Positions 43,975 to 54,744 of a stretch of DNA of 64,000 nucleotides are shown here, piece after piece; within the stretch, counting starts at the first letter, position 1, and every line of letters begins with the position of its first letter. The stretch lies in contig NC_074719.1 in assembly GCF_947242115.1 (NCBI RefSeq), forward strand, positions 4,538,783 to 4,602,782, given 5' to 3'. Position numbers and translations under genes: made by a program. The notes under the pieces are model-generated. The model made no database searches and was not told the origin of the DNA. It saw nothing but the letters and a program-made list of their open reading frames with translations. The DNA is from Biomphalaria glabrata. Taxonomy: Eukaryota; Mollusca; Gastropoda; Planorbidae.

Positions 43975-45006
43975 TTAAATGGCGAGCTGGTAATTTTTCA
44001 AATGTCCAGATTGAGAAAGCTCTTTCAGGCACGCATGAATGTTCTTTGCCTTTTCATCAATATGAGCCGATTGGTGTCTTTTCAGTACCGAAGTTTTGGC
44101 AAACCCTTTTTGACATACTTCACATTTATATGGTTTTCCACCAGTATGAGTTAGCTGGTGATATTTCAGAGCAGAATATGTAGCAAAGAGAAGCAGACAT
44201 ACTTTACATTTAAAATGTTTTTCACCAGTATGGATCGCTTGATGACTTTTCAAGCTCCTAGATTCAGCAAAACCTTTTGGACATATTTGGCATTTAAATG
44301 GTTTCTCACCAGTATGAGTTAGCTGGTGTTTTTTCAAATGTCCAGATTGAGAAAACTCTTTTGAACAGACATGGCATTTAAATGGCTTTTCACCAGTGTG
44401 AACCATCTGGTGTCTTTTCAAGTCTGAACTTTTGACAAACCCTTTTTGGCATATTTGGCATTTAAATGGTTTTTCATGAGAATGAATTAGAAGGTGATTT
44501 TTCAAGGCAAAATATGTAGCGAATAGATGCTGACATATTTGACATTTAAATCGCTTTTCATCTGTATGTGTCACCTGATGTTTTTTTAAGCTAGAAGATG
44601 AGGGAAAACCTTTGGAACATGTTTCACATTTGAATGGTTTCTCTTCTGTATGAATCACTTCATGTCTTTTTAAATATGAAGATTGAGCAAATCCTTTTTG
44701 ACATGTCTGACATTTAAATGGTTTCGCCCCTGAATGAACTGCCATTTGGTGTCTATTAAATAAGGAAGCTTTAGCAAATACTTTGAGACATATTTCACAT
44801 TGGAATTGATTTTTTAATGCTGCAGGTTGTGAAAATTCTTTTAAACTAATTTTTAAATTGAAGTGTTTTTTATTTTGATGAGTCAAAGAATTGTTCATCT
44901 CTTTTCCTAAAACAGTTTCCTCGTGAAGATTTTGTTCTTTTTGATCTTGCATACTACTAGAGATTACACAATTTTCTGAAGTCATTTCTCCTTCGTGGTC
45001 ATTGAC
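43975..45006 (-). CDS. Zinc-finger gene 4, terminal exon C (9-finger C2H2 protein)
   Basis: Minus strand. Starts after acceptor 'tttaaattgttacag' with [16 protein letters not shown], phase 0, and runs 343 codons. The linker is nearly that of gene 3 ([20 protein letters not shown]) with the same dead finger relic. Nine intact C2H2 fingers follow, the first with the HQMAVH spacing; the tenth ([20 protein letters not shown]) has lost a Cys and His and the protein ends there. Compared with gene 3 the finger order is rearranged and three fingers are missing. With exon A joined directly it would encode 417 residues. Probably a nuclear DNA-binding protein; target unknown. Confidence 0.9.
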   Translation of the reverse strand, partial: VNDHEGEMTSENCVISSSMQDQKEQNLHEETVLGKEMNNSLTHQNKKHFNLKISLKEFSQPAALKNQFQCEICLKVFAKASLFNRHQMAVHSGAKPFKCQTCQKGFAQSSYLKRHEVIHTEEKPFKCETCSKGFPSSSSLKKHQVTHTDEKRFKCQICQHLFATYFALKNHLLIHSHEKPFKCQICQKGFVKSSDLKRHQMVHTGEKPFKCHVCSKEFSQSGHLKKHQLTHTGEKPFKCQICPKGFAESRSLKSHQAIHTGEKHFKCKVCLLLFATYSALKYHQLTHTGGKPYKCEVCQKGFAKTSVLKRHQSAHIDEKAKNIHACLKELSQSGHLKNYQLAI

Positions 45007-45093
45007 CTGTAACAATTTAAAAATAAATTAAACTTGGTATACTCATCTTCACATATTATAAATAATAAAATATGCTCAATTTAATTGAATACA

Positions 45094-45250
45094 ATATATA
45101 TGGCTCCTTTTGTCTCGAAAGGCAATGGATGCGCCCAGATGAGTCACTGGTTTTGGTTTAGTCTTGAGACGGGGCAGAATCTGGTGTGGCTAATCAAGGC
45201 AATTCTAGAGAGGCAGACTTTGCCACAATTCATGCATGTGTATTCTATTT
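45094..45250. repeat. Unclassified interspersed repeat, copy 2
   Basis: Matches 1414-1620 in the same orientation ('ggatgcgcccagatgagtca', 'cttgagacggggcagaatct'). Confidence 0.6.
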
Positions 45251-45419
45251 GCTAAAGATGGGGCATGTGTCAGGGGGAGGTATGGCAAGAATGAATGTTA
45301 CTTTGATATTTTAGTATGATTGTTAAATCCTCTTGTTGTGAATTGCGAATAGTGTTGCACGTGTTGTGAACTGAATGATTTGGTCTTCGTTGAATGTGCG
45401 AGAGAGAGTGTGTTGAGTT

Positions 45420-45595
45420 AGTGAGGTCTTGCTCCCATCCAGGAAGGTTGGATCCATCCAACTTTAATGGGTACCTTACATCAGTTGGGGAAAGTAAAAG
45501 TCGATGGTTGTTGTATTGGCCCCATGACACCTCACCCTCATTAGCCATCAGCCAAAGAATCAGATGACCTTTACATCTTCTGCATGGTTTGACTA
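45420..45595 (+). mobile_element. SINE family A copy
   Basis: Body from 'aatgggtaccttacatcagt' to 'gacctttacatcttctgc'. It lies where exon B of gene 4 would be expected. Confidence 0.7.
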
Positions 45596-46185
45596 TTTGA
45601 TTTAGACTGTTAGACCCATTGTCTCTAGAAGAACAAATCTCAAATTATAATCTGTGGGAAGAGAAAGGTGGCAGAGACCAAAGCAAACATGGAGGGGATC
45701 TGTAGAGAAAGCAAAGACGGGATGATAGTGGACATGGACCCAACTGAGGAGATTTCGACCAAAACCGAATCTGATGGTGAAGTATAATTGCCTAACTATG
45801 CTCCACAGGAAGTTAAAAGATCAGAAAATCTAAGATAATATATGGGATTATGACAAGTGAAAAAAAAATTAAATGCATGAGCCAAATATCAACAAAATAT
45901 TACTTTCCTGTACGCCAAAAAGTAAGGGAACTAAATGCCAGCAAACCAAAAGTTTTAGATGGGTGATTGTCTCCCTGTGAGTACAAGAATCTATCAGAAG
46001 GTGGCCACACTTTATCATTAGTGCATGACTACAAGAAATGCCCCTGTATCTTAGTGAACTGATCACTCCCTAAGCTCCATAGACAACATTATATTTGTTA
46101 TTTGCTATACTGGTATAAAGTTAATTACTATAATATTTTTTAACATTTTATAACACAGTGAAGTTGACATCACATCCCTCAGCAG
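45596..46185. other. Gene 4 intron, repeat debris in place of exon B
   Basis: A CR1/L2-like LINE scrap ('gtggccacactttatcatta' to 'ctgatcactccc', 46000-46072, +) is present. No sequence resembling exon B was found on the minus strand between 45007 and 47756. Confidence 0.55.
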
Positions 46186-47508
46186 TTCTTCAATATATCT
46201 GCACAGAATGAACTAGATTAAGTCTATTGACAGACATGAAAGTCAGCAATGCAGGGGTTAATATATCTGCACAGAATGAACTAGATTAAGTCTATTGACA
46301 CACATGAAAGTCAGCACTGCATGGGTTAATATATCTGCACAGAATGAACTAGATAAAGTCTATTGACACACATGAAAGTCAGCACTTCATGGGTTAATAT
46401 ATCTGCACAGAATGAACTAGATTAAGTCTATTGACACACATGAAAGTCAGCAATGCAGGGGTTAATATATCTGTACAGAATGAACTAGATTAAGTCTATT
46501 GACACACATGAAAGTCAGCAATGCAGGGGTTAATATATCTGCACAGAATGAACTAGATTAAGTCTATTGACAGACATGAAAGTCAGCACTGCAGGGGTTA
46601 ATATATCTGCACAGAATGAACTAGATTAAGTCTATTGACACACATGAAAGTCAGCAATGCAGGGGTTAATATATCTGCACAGAATGAACTAGATTAAGTC
46701 TATTGACACACATGAAAGTCAGCACTGCATGGGTTAATATATCTGCACAGAATGAACTAGATTAAGTCTATTGACACACATGAAAGTCAGCAATGCAGGG
46801 GTTAATATATCTGTACAGAATGAACTAGATTAAGTCTATTGACACACATGAAAGTCAGCAATGCAGGGGTTAATATATCTGCACAGAATGAACTAGATTA
46901 AGTCTATTGACACACATGAAAGTCAGCAATGCAGGGGTTAATATATCTGCACAGAATGAACTAGATTAAGTCTATTGACACACATGAAAGTCAGCAATGC
47001 AGGGGTTAATATATCTGCACAGAATGAACTAGATTAAGTCTATTGACACACATGAAAGTCAGCACTGCATGGGTTAATATATCTGCACAGAATGAACTAG
47101 ATTAAGTCTATTGACACACATGAAAGTCAGCACTGCATGGGTTAATATATCTGCACAGAATGAACTAGATTAAGTCTATTGACAGACATGAAAGTCAGCA
47201 CTGCATGGGTTAATATATCTGCACAGAATGAACTAGATTAAGTCTATTGACACACATGAAAGTCAGCAATGCAGGGGTTAATATATCTGCACAGAATGAA
47301 CTAGATTAAGTCTATTGACACATGGAAATCAGCAATGCAGGGGTTAATATATCTGCACAGAATGAACTAGATTAAGTCTATTGACACACATGAAAGTGGG
47401 CAATGCAGGGGTTAATATATCTGCACAGAATGAACTAGATTAAGTCTATTGACACACATGAAAGTGGGCAATGCAGGGGTTAATATATCTGCACAGAATG
47501 AACTGGAT
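46186..47508. repeat. 68-bp minisatellite, about 20 copies (gene 4 intron)
   Basis: Unit 'ttaatatatctgcacagaat', 'gaactagattaagtctattg', 'acacacatgaaagtcagc', 'aatgcagggg'. Period 68 bases. Copies vary at aatgcagggg/actgcatggg and acacac/acagac. The ancestral single copy survives in gene 3 at about 31349-31390 (inverted). Confidence 0.93.
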
Positions 47509-47756
47509 TTCATCCAGATGTCTGAAAACAAAATTGCTACACTTCATCCAATTAAAAAATTCCTGTCCAGCTAGTCAAAGTCAAAGCAATATTTGGAAAC
47601 CCTTCATCAGTATACTCTCCACTGGTGAGCAATGAGGGCACTAACTGAATATTAGGGGACAACACTTTGTCCTCAAAGCTTTAACAATGCATCTATACTT
47701 GACATCATGCTAAACAAATACCATTGAATGTGTAACATGTTGTGAAACAAGAATAC

Positions 47757-48025
47757 CTGGTGCTCAAGTTTGATGTTAGCAGTTTCATCACAGTTTTCTG
47801 ATTGCTGTGTATACAAGTCTGATTCATCTTCATCTATCTTTTCACTTTTTATCTCTGGCATTTTGAAATCTTGTTCCTGGCATGGTTGTGTTAGCGAATC
47901 TGTCTCTTCCTTGACTTTCGTCACACACTTTACCACATTGTTCCGATCTAGACTAAAGTCATGCTCTGTATAAGCCATCTTGGGCAGTAACTACGTTTAA
48001 ATGTTATTTCCTTTAAATAGTATTC
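47757..48025 (-). CDS. Zinc-finger gene 4, exon A (coding 47757-47978)
   Basis: Minus strand. After acceptor 'ttttacaccag' (48026-48028), a short leader leads to ATG 47978 (MAYTEHDFSLDRNNVVKCV). 74 codons end at LEHQ before donor GTATTC, phase 0. Contains KVKEETDSLTQPCQEQDF, MPEIKSEKIDEDESDLYTQQ and SENCDETANIKLEHQ. VKEE and IKSE fit the SUMO consensus. It aligns over its whole length with gene 3 exon A, and the leader 'gaatactatttaaa' is also shared. No exon B is visible, so it probably splices straight to 45006, which keeps the frame. Confidence 0.87.
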
Positions 48026-48029
48026 CTGG

Positions 48030-48885
48030 TGTAAAAACAACAACAACAATTTAATAAAGAATTTATTTAAAAAATCATACACAATGTAAACAACCAAATC
48101 ATTGAGGTAAAATTCTGAAGGTCTGTTATGAACAAATTGATTACACTTGAAATTTTTTTAATAACTTACAAAATAGCTTTTTTTAAAACAAAAAAAACAA
48201 ACTTTATAAGCTATTAGGTTTCAATGTATATATATATACATCTATTAGGTCATGTGTGACAGTTTCTTGAGCAGAACTACCAAATTTAAATTTAATTTTC
48301 TTTCTTTGCGCTGCTACCAATCGATGGGATATTTTAATTAATGATAGAGTGTCATATGAACGACTCGCTGGTGTGCTCATCATTTTGCTGTTGGATTCAT
48401 GAAAGAACAATTTTTGAAGGTGTGACGGAGAAAATCTAACATACCGATCAATATACTTTTCATAAAGTGGCTTTTTTTTCATTATTCGTCCTCAGGAAAC
48501 TACTACTATAATGTAAAAAAGTTTCCACTAAGAGCTGTTTAATGTTTACTAAGAAAAGCCTGTTTAGTTGATGTTTTGTTTCTAATTTAAAAATCGTAGA
48601 GATGTTAAAGTATGTAATAATTAACGATAATATTTCAGAGAAAAAAGATACAGTCAATACTCATTTCAACGTTGAGTAACAGCAATCAACGAGTTGTATT
48701 TTTGCACAAAAAAAGAACTAAACAACGATAGTTTTTAATAGAAGAATAAGTGGAACGCAGGGGGGGGGGGGGGGGTGACACCATGACCATGATCTTGCCA
48801 CACCGAGTGACACCCAACCTAGTGACCACACTGACTTAATATACTAATATCTAATAGACAACATAGTATTGGTAAATATACTCAT
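48030..48885. other. Gene 4 upstream intron
   Basis: AT-rich; a poly-G run at about 48761-48775. Short minus ORFs here have no recognisable domain. Confidence 0.5.
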
Positions 48886-48889
48886 ATAG

Positions 48890-49740
48890 TTTACATTCCC
48901 AGATACTGAGATTATTATAGCTTACTAGAGTCTATAGTCCTACTCTAGTTACGTTATACTTATACTAACTTATAGAATAAGAATAGATCTAGATTATTCT
49001 AGATTGACTAGATCTATTACTATTTAATAGACATTTTATAGATATGATTTTTTTTTACTAGTCTACTCAGAGTAAAACTATTATTAGTATTATTGTCTAT
49101 ACTCTAGTCTAAACTCTAATAATAATTAGATCTATAATGCAACGAAATAATATAAAATAATAAGATTAAAGATATAATTTTATAATTAATATTTATCATA
49201 ATTTCACAATTCATCTATTCTAGATCTAGACTTCTAGTTCTAGAGTCTACTAGATCCAGAGATGGCTTAGATGAAGACTTAGAAATTAAATATAATGAAT
49301 AATTAGTAGATCTATAAAAAATCTACATCATCATCACAAAATCAAATTTACATCTAATCATTGACATTGTTATTACATGGAAGCGATGGGCGCTGCCATC
49401 TTGAAACAATCTGCCAACTAAAATCGAAGGTTATCCGAAGTAGTTGATAAAATTTAGCCGATCCTTGGCTTTTCATGGTAATTAAAGTGCTCAACAAATA
49501 CAACTCAGGTCGAGTTGGGATTCGAATTCAAACTCACTTGATAGATAGCTAAGTGGTAGATCTATACGCTAATAAACCACACCTCCCACAATTTCAGGGC
49601 AGTATTAGATCTATATGTCAATAAGCCGACTAAGCCACACCACCCACAATTTCAGGGCAGTATATTATTAGATCTAGATCTATATGCCACTAAGTCATGC
49701 CTCCCACAATTTCTGGGCAGTATTAGATCTAGATCTAAAT
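48890..49740. repeat. AGATCTAG-rich cryptic repeat, block 4
   Basis: Irregular agatct/tctaga/ctagat words at 48890-49330 and 49600-49740, flanking the conserved promoter-like segment. In between (49540-49690), 'ccacacctcccacaatttc'-type words repeat three times. Confidence 0.75.
49372..49440 (-). promoter_or_regulatory. Candidate promoter / untranslated first exon of gene 4
   Basis: Minus-strand counterpart of 27612-27700: cggataacct (49437-49428), tagttggcag (49420-49411), caagatggcagcg (49403-49391). Spacing agrees with gene 3 to within one base. The last word is close to the YY1 core AAGATGGCGGC. About 1.4 kb upstream of exon A. Confidence 0.5.
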
Positions 49741-50344
49741 AGTATTAAAATAGCTTACACCAGTTGGGAAGAGACTGTCAACATCGATAGAAACTGAATC
49801 CAATGGAAACATTACTGCTCAATGCGATTTTTAGAGAAGAAATAGTGAAACTTGTCCTCAGCGTTATTGTTGGAGTACACTAGGTTTTTAGTAGGTTTTT
49901 AGTACATTACATAACTTTATTTTTTTTTTCGCTGTATATTTAATATTTTTCTATTTAATTTGGGTCACCAAATTCATCTCGTCTAGGGTCTCGAATTAGA
50001 GTATCTAAGGCCGGCCCTGATGTCAGTGATGCAACTTCGAAACTTTTATATGGTACCGGTACGGTTTGCTAGTATTGCAAAAAGTTTTGTGCTTGTGTGT
50101 GGTTTCTACAACTAAAACTACAGTATATCGAACATCAATTTTCCCTTTGGACACTAACGGACACTCACTAAGAGAGTAGTTAAGGGGAAACTCTTTACTG
50201 TTCCCTCCCCCCTCCATTTTATATCTACAAACGAATTTCACATGCCTCGATCTGTTGTTCACCTCCGCACGCTGAATCGTACACTGGACAGGCGAAGATC
50301 TTATTTGAAGAATTAAATAGCTACTTACGCGCATTGCGTAATAT

Positions 50345-50525
50345 CTTATCTAATATATTACTGACGTTACTTCAAAAAAGAAAATACTTTCGTCCTACGC
50401 ATTTCATGTGTCAATCTCGTCATGCATGCTAATCAATGACTTATAGACTCTTCTAAGCCGTTGGTTTTCCTGTCTGATTCAGGCAACCCATTCCATTCTC
50501 TAACATGGCACTAGGAAAGAAGGAT
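50345..50525 (-). mobile_element. LINE 3' terminus
   Basis: Same family as 13130: tail 'gaagtaacgtcagtaatata', 'ggttgcctgaatcagacagg' and 'atggaatgggttgc' on the minus strand. Short. Confidence 0.7.
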
Positions 50526-50799
50526 GCTCGGCTTTCCTCTCAAATTAAATAAGTAGAGCGTTAACCGTCACAGCGTCTACGGACCGGACGGCTACAGGGA
50601 TTTACAGTCCTAATATTTGGAAGGTTCATGCATTTATCAATTTTAATGCCACTTAAGTTAATTAACACACTTGAGGACTAATTCGTATTCTTCTTTGTAA
50701 TAGTGGTAAGAGTTGAGTAAAAGACTCACGAACTCTAGGTCCTTGGATAATGCATCGGGTGTAAAATGTTTTTGGCATTTAGTTTTGGATATTCCTTTA

Positions 50800-50890
50800 A
50801 AGTTGAAGATAATCTACATCCTGATGGGAGCGGGCAGGGTTCGAACGACAGTCCAGCTCGCAAACCACATGACCTGACAGCTGGTTATCT
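50800..50890 (-). mobile_element. SINE family B fragment
   Basis: Minus-strand head with 'ggtttgcgagctggactgtc' and box B-like 'gttcgaaccctgcccgctcc'. Confidence 0.65.
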
Positions 50891-51049
50891 GAAAAATAAT
50901 ACGTTTATTTTACTCGCATTCAAGCTAAACGGTAAATTTTCAATGGAAATGTTTTATTATTCATTAGGCCTATATCATGAAATAAAATTGTGCAACAATT
51001 TTTTTGTCACTCTACCTATCGTTAAATAGGCCTAGTAATATATGTCGAC

Positions 51050-51273
51050 CAGGGGCGGACTGGCTATATGGGCAAACGGGCAAATGCCGGTACCAAATGG
51101 GCCGGTCTGGTCGCGACCAAAGAAAAATTATAAATATATTGCAGAGGGGGAGGGGGTTAAAAAAAATCCCCTCCACCGAAAAAATCCTGGCTACGCCCTT
51201 GATATGACAAGCCATTTGTGGGCCGGTTTATATGGTAACGCCCTGGCCGATTTTGATACCCAGTCCGCCCCTG
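51050..51273. mobile_element. hAT-like MITE with perfect target duplication
   Basis: 224 bp. Ends caggggcggactgg and cccagtccgcccctg are inverted; atgtcgac is identical on both sides (51042-51049 and 51274-51281). A second end type ('cctggctacgccctt') inside suggests a nested MITE remnant. Confidence 0.92.
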
Positions 51274-51544
51274 ATGTCGACTAGTTTATCTAAATCTTTA
51301 TTTATATATGGTCAAGTCCTTTTCTTTTATGGACTTTTAAAATAAGAATACAGCTTGTAGATTAAACTTAGCGACAAAGATTTCTGGAACGCTATCACCA
51401 AAGATGTCTGCGCTCTATCATAAACATACAATGGCAAGACTGCACCACAAATAGTGATGCTTTTGCGAATGCCGGTATGAACAGTATAGAGTACTATAGA
51501 GGGACCGCTTACAGTCCGACAACTACGCTGGAGAGGGGACGACC

Positions 51545-51815
51545 GTATCATCATCCTATCTTTCCTTTGCGTTCCTCATGGAACATAGGGTCTCAGTAAA
51601 AACACGCCACTCTCCACGGTAACTTGCTAGTTTTTTTTTATGACTTCCCAGCTCTTTCCTGTCCTCTCGGCTTCATCTAGTATACTGCGTTGTCTTTTTC
51701 TTTTTTATCTTCCTCTACGTCTTGTTCCCTGGGGGGTTCCACTCTAAGGCCTGCCTAGCTCTGTTGTTGGTATCGTTTCTAAGGGTGTGACCAATCCATC
51801 TCCACTTCCTCTCTA
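51545..51815 (-). mobile_element. Interspersed repeat (likely LINE 3' region)
   Basis: 'tcctcatggaacatagggtc' and 'aaaacacgccactctccacg' recur at 54760-54830. Related words ('gccactctccatccctttct') are at 55020. Orientation and class are inferred. Confidence 0.5.
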
Positions 51816-51824
51816 AGATCTGCA

Positions 51825-52135
51825 CGACCGTATGCTAAGAGCAATCATTTTTGGTGAGATGAAAGGTGGTCGGAAATATTTTAAAGACCACTTTAGGCGC
51901 CAACTTAACTTAAACTGACATCGAAGAGAGCACCTGGCAGCAGGGGATTCCAAACGAGACAGCTGGATGTTTCTTATAAAGGGCGAGGGATACACATTTG
52001 AGAACAAAAGAAAATCTACTGCCATTGACGTAGTGAACCTAAATCGACCTCCGCATGACAAAGGTTATGTCTGCGCAGGGTTTGGCAAATTATATATATA
52101 TATATATATTATATAGGTCGCAGCTGGGACTGTAC
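51825..52135 (+). mobile_element. LINE C-terminal fragment
   Basis: Broken frames give RMLRAIIFGEMKGGRKYFKD, REHLAAGDSKRDSWMFLIKG and KGYVCAGFGK, the diverged equivalent of the 16595 fragment's tail, followed by 'ggtcgcagctgggactgtac'. Confidence 0.65.
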
Positions 52136-52139
52136 ATCT

Positions 52140-52875
52140 ACGAGAAATAATGGGTAATCAAATAATGTATTTCTCATTAATCTACGGGCTCAAAGAAAAG
52201 CTTTAAATTATAATTAGTAGATTAAATCTCCGACAATGCATATTCAATAATACTTTATGATAAGCCTATGAATTAGATGTAGACTTACATTTCTGAATGG
52301 ACTTTATAATGGGCCTATGTTGGAAGCGAATACACACAATCCACTCGCAGTTTAAAATCCTAGATGTATTTCTATTTGCTGCTTATGTAACTAGGTACAA
52401 TCTACATGTGCAGCATCCCTGTGCCGGTAACAGTAAATATATCTTTTGTTTCCTCTACCTCATTCGTTCTATTTTTCTTTGTTTCTTTATCCCCCCCCCC
52501 ACACACACACTTGCTGTCCTACTTGTCACCATCTGTGACCCACATATCTACTTTTACCTGCATCTTTTTTCCGGGAATTCCGGAAATTTCCTCAAGGCCA
52601 GTCACGGCTTTGTTATAGTGAAACGGAAATATCCAAAAGACATAACGCTTTTGTTTTTTCGGTAAGTTACTAGATCTAGCTATTTTATCATGAATTTAAA
52701 TCACTTTTGACTTTATTTGTTCAATTTCATTGTTTAGGTTCCTTCCCATTCACAATTAGCTCAAGATCGACTAACTTTCAAACATTCCTTTCAAAATAAA
52801 GATAATAATTTTTATGACTTCTTTGTCTTTCTTCTTCTTTGTTGTAATTTTTTATGTCGAAGGGTTCAGAGTTCA
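52140..52875. other. Non-coding gap
   Basis: AT-rich with a poly-C run at about 52490. Two overlapping + ORFs (52297-52665) share no recognisable domain. No gene is supported. Confidence 0.45.
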
Positions 52876-52879
52876 GATC

Positions 52880-53130
52880 AGTAATCCTAGATTCTATATC
52901 TGAGATGAACCGCGCAGTGGTTTCCAGATGAGGCAATTTTCCATAAAGTTTTTCTTCTATAGTAGGGTTTAGTGATCAAACTTGTGTTGGGGCCTCTTTA
53001 TAGAGTATGCAGCTTTGAAGCACATGGAAAGCGTTCTCTGGTGATGCTCCACAGCGGCAATTTTCGCTAGGCCGGACACCATATGTTGTCTCATTCTGTT
53101 GTGTCCGTTTCTAAGGTCAAATACTATGCG
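52880..53130 (-). mobile_element. LINE C-terminal fragment
   Basis: The minus strand reads GHNRMRQHMVSGL and then a shifted frame CGASPENAFHVLQSCILYKE-like stretch, the RTGHNRLxxH...CxCG...HxLQxC tail of a non-LTR element. Decayed. Confidence 0.6.
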
Positions 53131-53134
53131 TTGG

Positions 53135-54005
53135 TCATGTCGGGATAACTTATAATAATAGTCAGCGTTTTTCGTTTAATTGGGATGTGAGGTGGTCCAA
53201 TTCTCATGTATTCTATTCCATATCATTTGCTTTAGTTCTTCTGGATAGAGAGGAATATTCATTTTTTTTTTTTTTGCATTCTTCTTCTTTGTCCTAACTA
53301 TATGAAAGGAACGGAAATGGGCTCAAAACTTAAGACCAGTGTGACAAGCGTTTGAAGCGCATTCATCCGGATCAGCGGACCATCTCATTAGAATATCATG
53401 TCACTTAGTTTTTCTTAAGTCGTTTGCTTTTTACTTCAATGCGGTTTCATATTCCTTTCTGTGTGGGTTTTTTTTTTTTTCAAATAATTTTTTTTTTTTT
53501 TTTTTTGCTTCTATCAGGATGCGTTGTGAAAAAATACTACGGACGATCTTTATCTAGATGTGAGAACTGCTCTATCCCCATTTAGAACTTCTGCTTGCCT
53601 TATGTATTTTTACAAAGCTTATATCAACTCTGTCTGTCTACTGGTACAAATGTTGTGTTCGTTTTTTCTCCCACTTGCCATAACTATTCATTGTCGATGA
53701 CAACACGTGAATCAATCGCCCTTAGGTCAGGGTGTTTCAAGGTCATTTGTCTTCGTCGATAAGTACATAGAAGATTATTTCATCAAGGGCTGGTTGTGTA
53801 TGAGTGTGTGTGAATGTTGTTTGCATCTTAATTGTAATAGTAGTACAGCTGAGGTAGACACACTTCCATTTGTTTGAGCCAACAGAAATATCTTATACAA
53901 GTTTGTGTAGTTTTGTATGGTTTATTCACATCTTTTACTTAAGACTAATGTCATTTTAATGAATGTATAGTACAAGGTAATATCAAGCCCTGTGCATGTA
54001 TTTGT
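53135..54005. other. Non-coding gap
   Basis: Poly-T runs at 53260, 53470 and 53490; possible SINE or LINE tails. No gene is seen. Confidence 0.4.
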
Positions 54006-54011
54006 TTGAAG

Positions 54012-54615
54012 CATGATGGCTCCCTGGTCGTGTCGTATGCGCTCTGGATTGTCATTTAGTTGTCTTAATGGTCTAGGGTTCAAACCTCACACGCTGCTAC
54101 CCCCTCCCCCCGGTCGTCTTGTGAAGGCATTGGGTAGGAAGTAATTATCTTCAACTCTGGAAGAAATATTCGAAACAGATAAAACAAAAAACAAACATAA
54201 TTAGATAGCAGGGAGGCTGCCTGGTCGTGTGGTATGCGCTCTGGGCTGTCATTGGGTTGTCTCAATGGTCTAGGAAGTAATTATCTTCAACTCTGGAAGA
54301 AATATCAGAAACAGATAAAACAAAAAAAACAAACATAATTAGATAGCAGGGAGGCTGCCTGGTCGTGTGGTATGCGCTCTGGGCTGTCATTGGGTTGTCT
54401 CAATGGTCTAGGAAGTAATTATCTTCAACTCTGGAAGAAATATCCGAAACAGATAAAACAAAAAAACAAACATAATTAGATAGCAGGGAGGCTGCCTGGT
54501 CGTGTGGTATGCGCTTTGAACACTGTCGTCTCGACAGAGTTCGAGCCCCCTCCTTGGGAGGACATATTCATCTTCATTTCTGAAGGAACATCCGAAACTT
54601 ATAAAACAAACTTAC
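54012..54615 (+). mobile_element. Tandem cluster of SINE family B copies
   Basis: Four head-to-tail copies begin at about 54012, 54210, 54350 and 54487 with 'ggctgcctggtcgtgtggta'. Copies 2 and 3 are almost identical (period about 139) and both lack the same internal segment with box B; copy 1 has it. Copy 4 is a different subtype ('gagttcgagccccctccttg'). Confidence 0.85.
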
Positions 54616-54744
54616 CAAGGCTAAAAGGAGAAAAAAAAAGTTTAAATAAATATTCGTTGAGCAAAGTGGAACAATGAATTAGTTATTGATCGAGTTAAGC
54701 CTTTTATTGAATCTTGGCAAAACATGGCCAGGTATCATCATCAT

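Noticed and set aside
43839-44183. 114-residue + strand ORF
   Set aside because: Antisense shadow of gene 4's finger exon.
52297-52665. 122-residue + strand ORF
   Set aside because: No domain, overlaps a poly-C run and another frame of similar length; no splice or start evidence.
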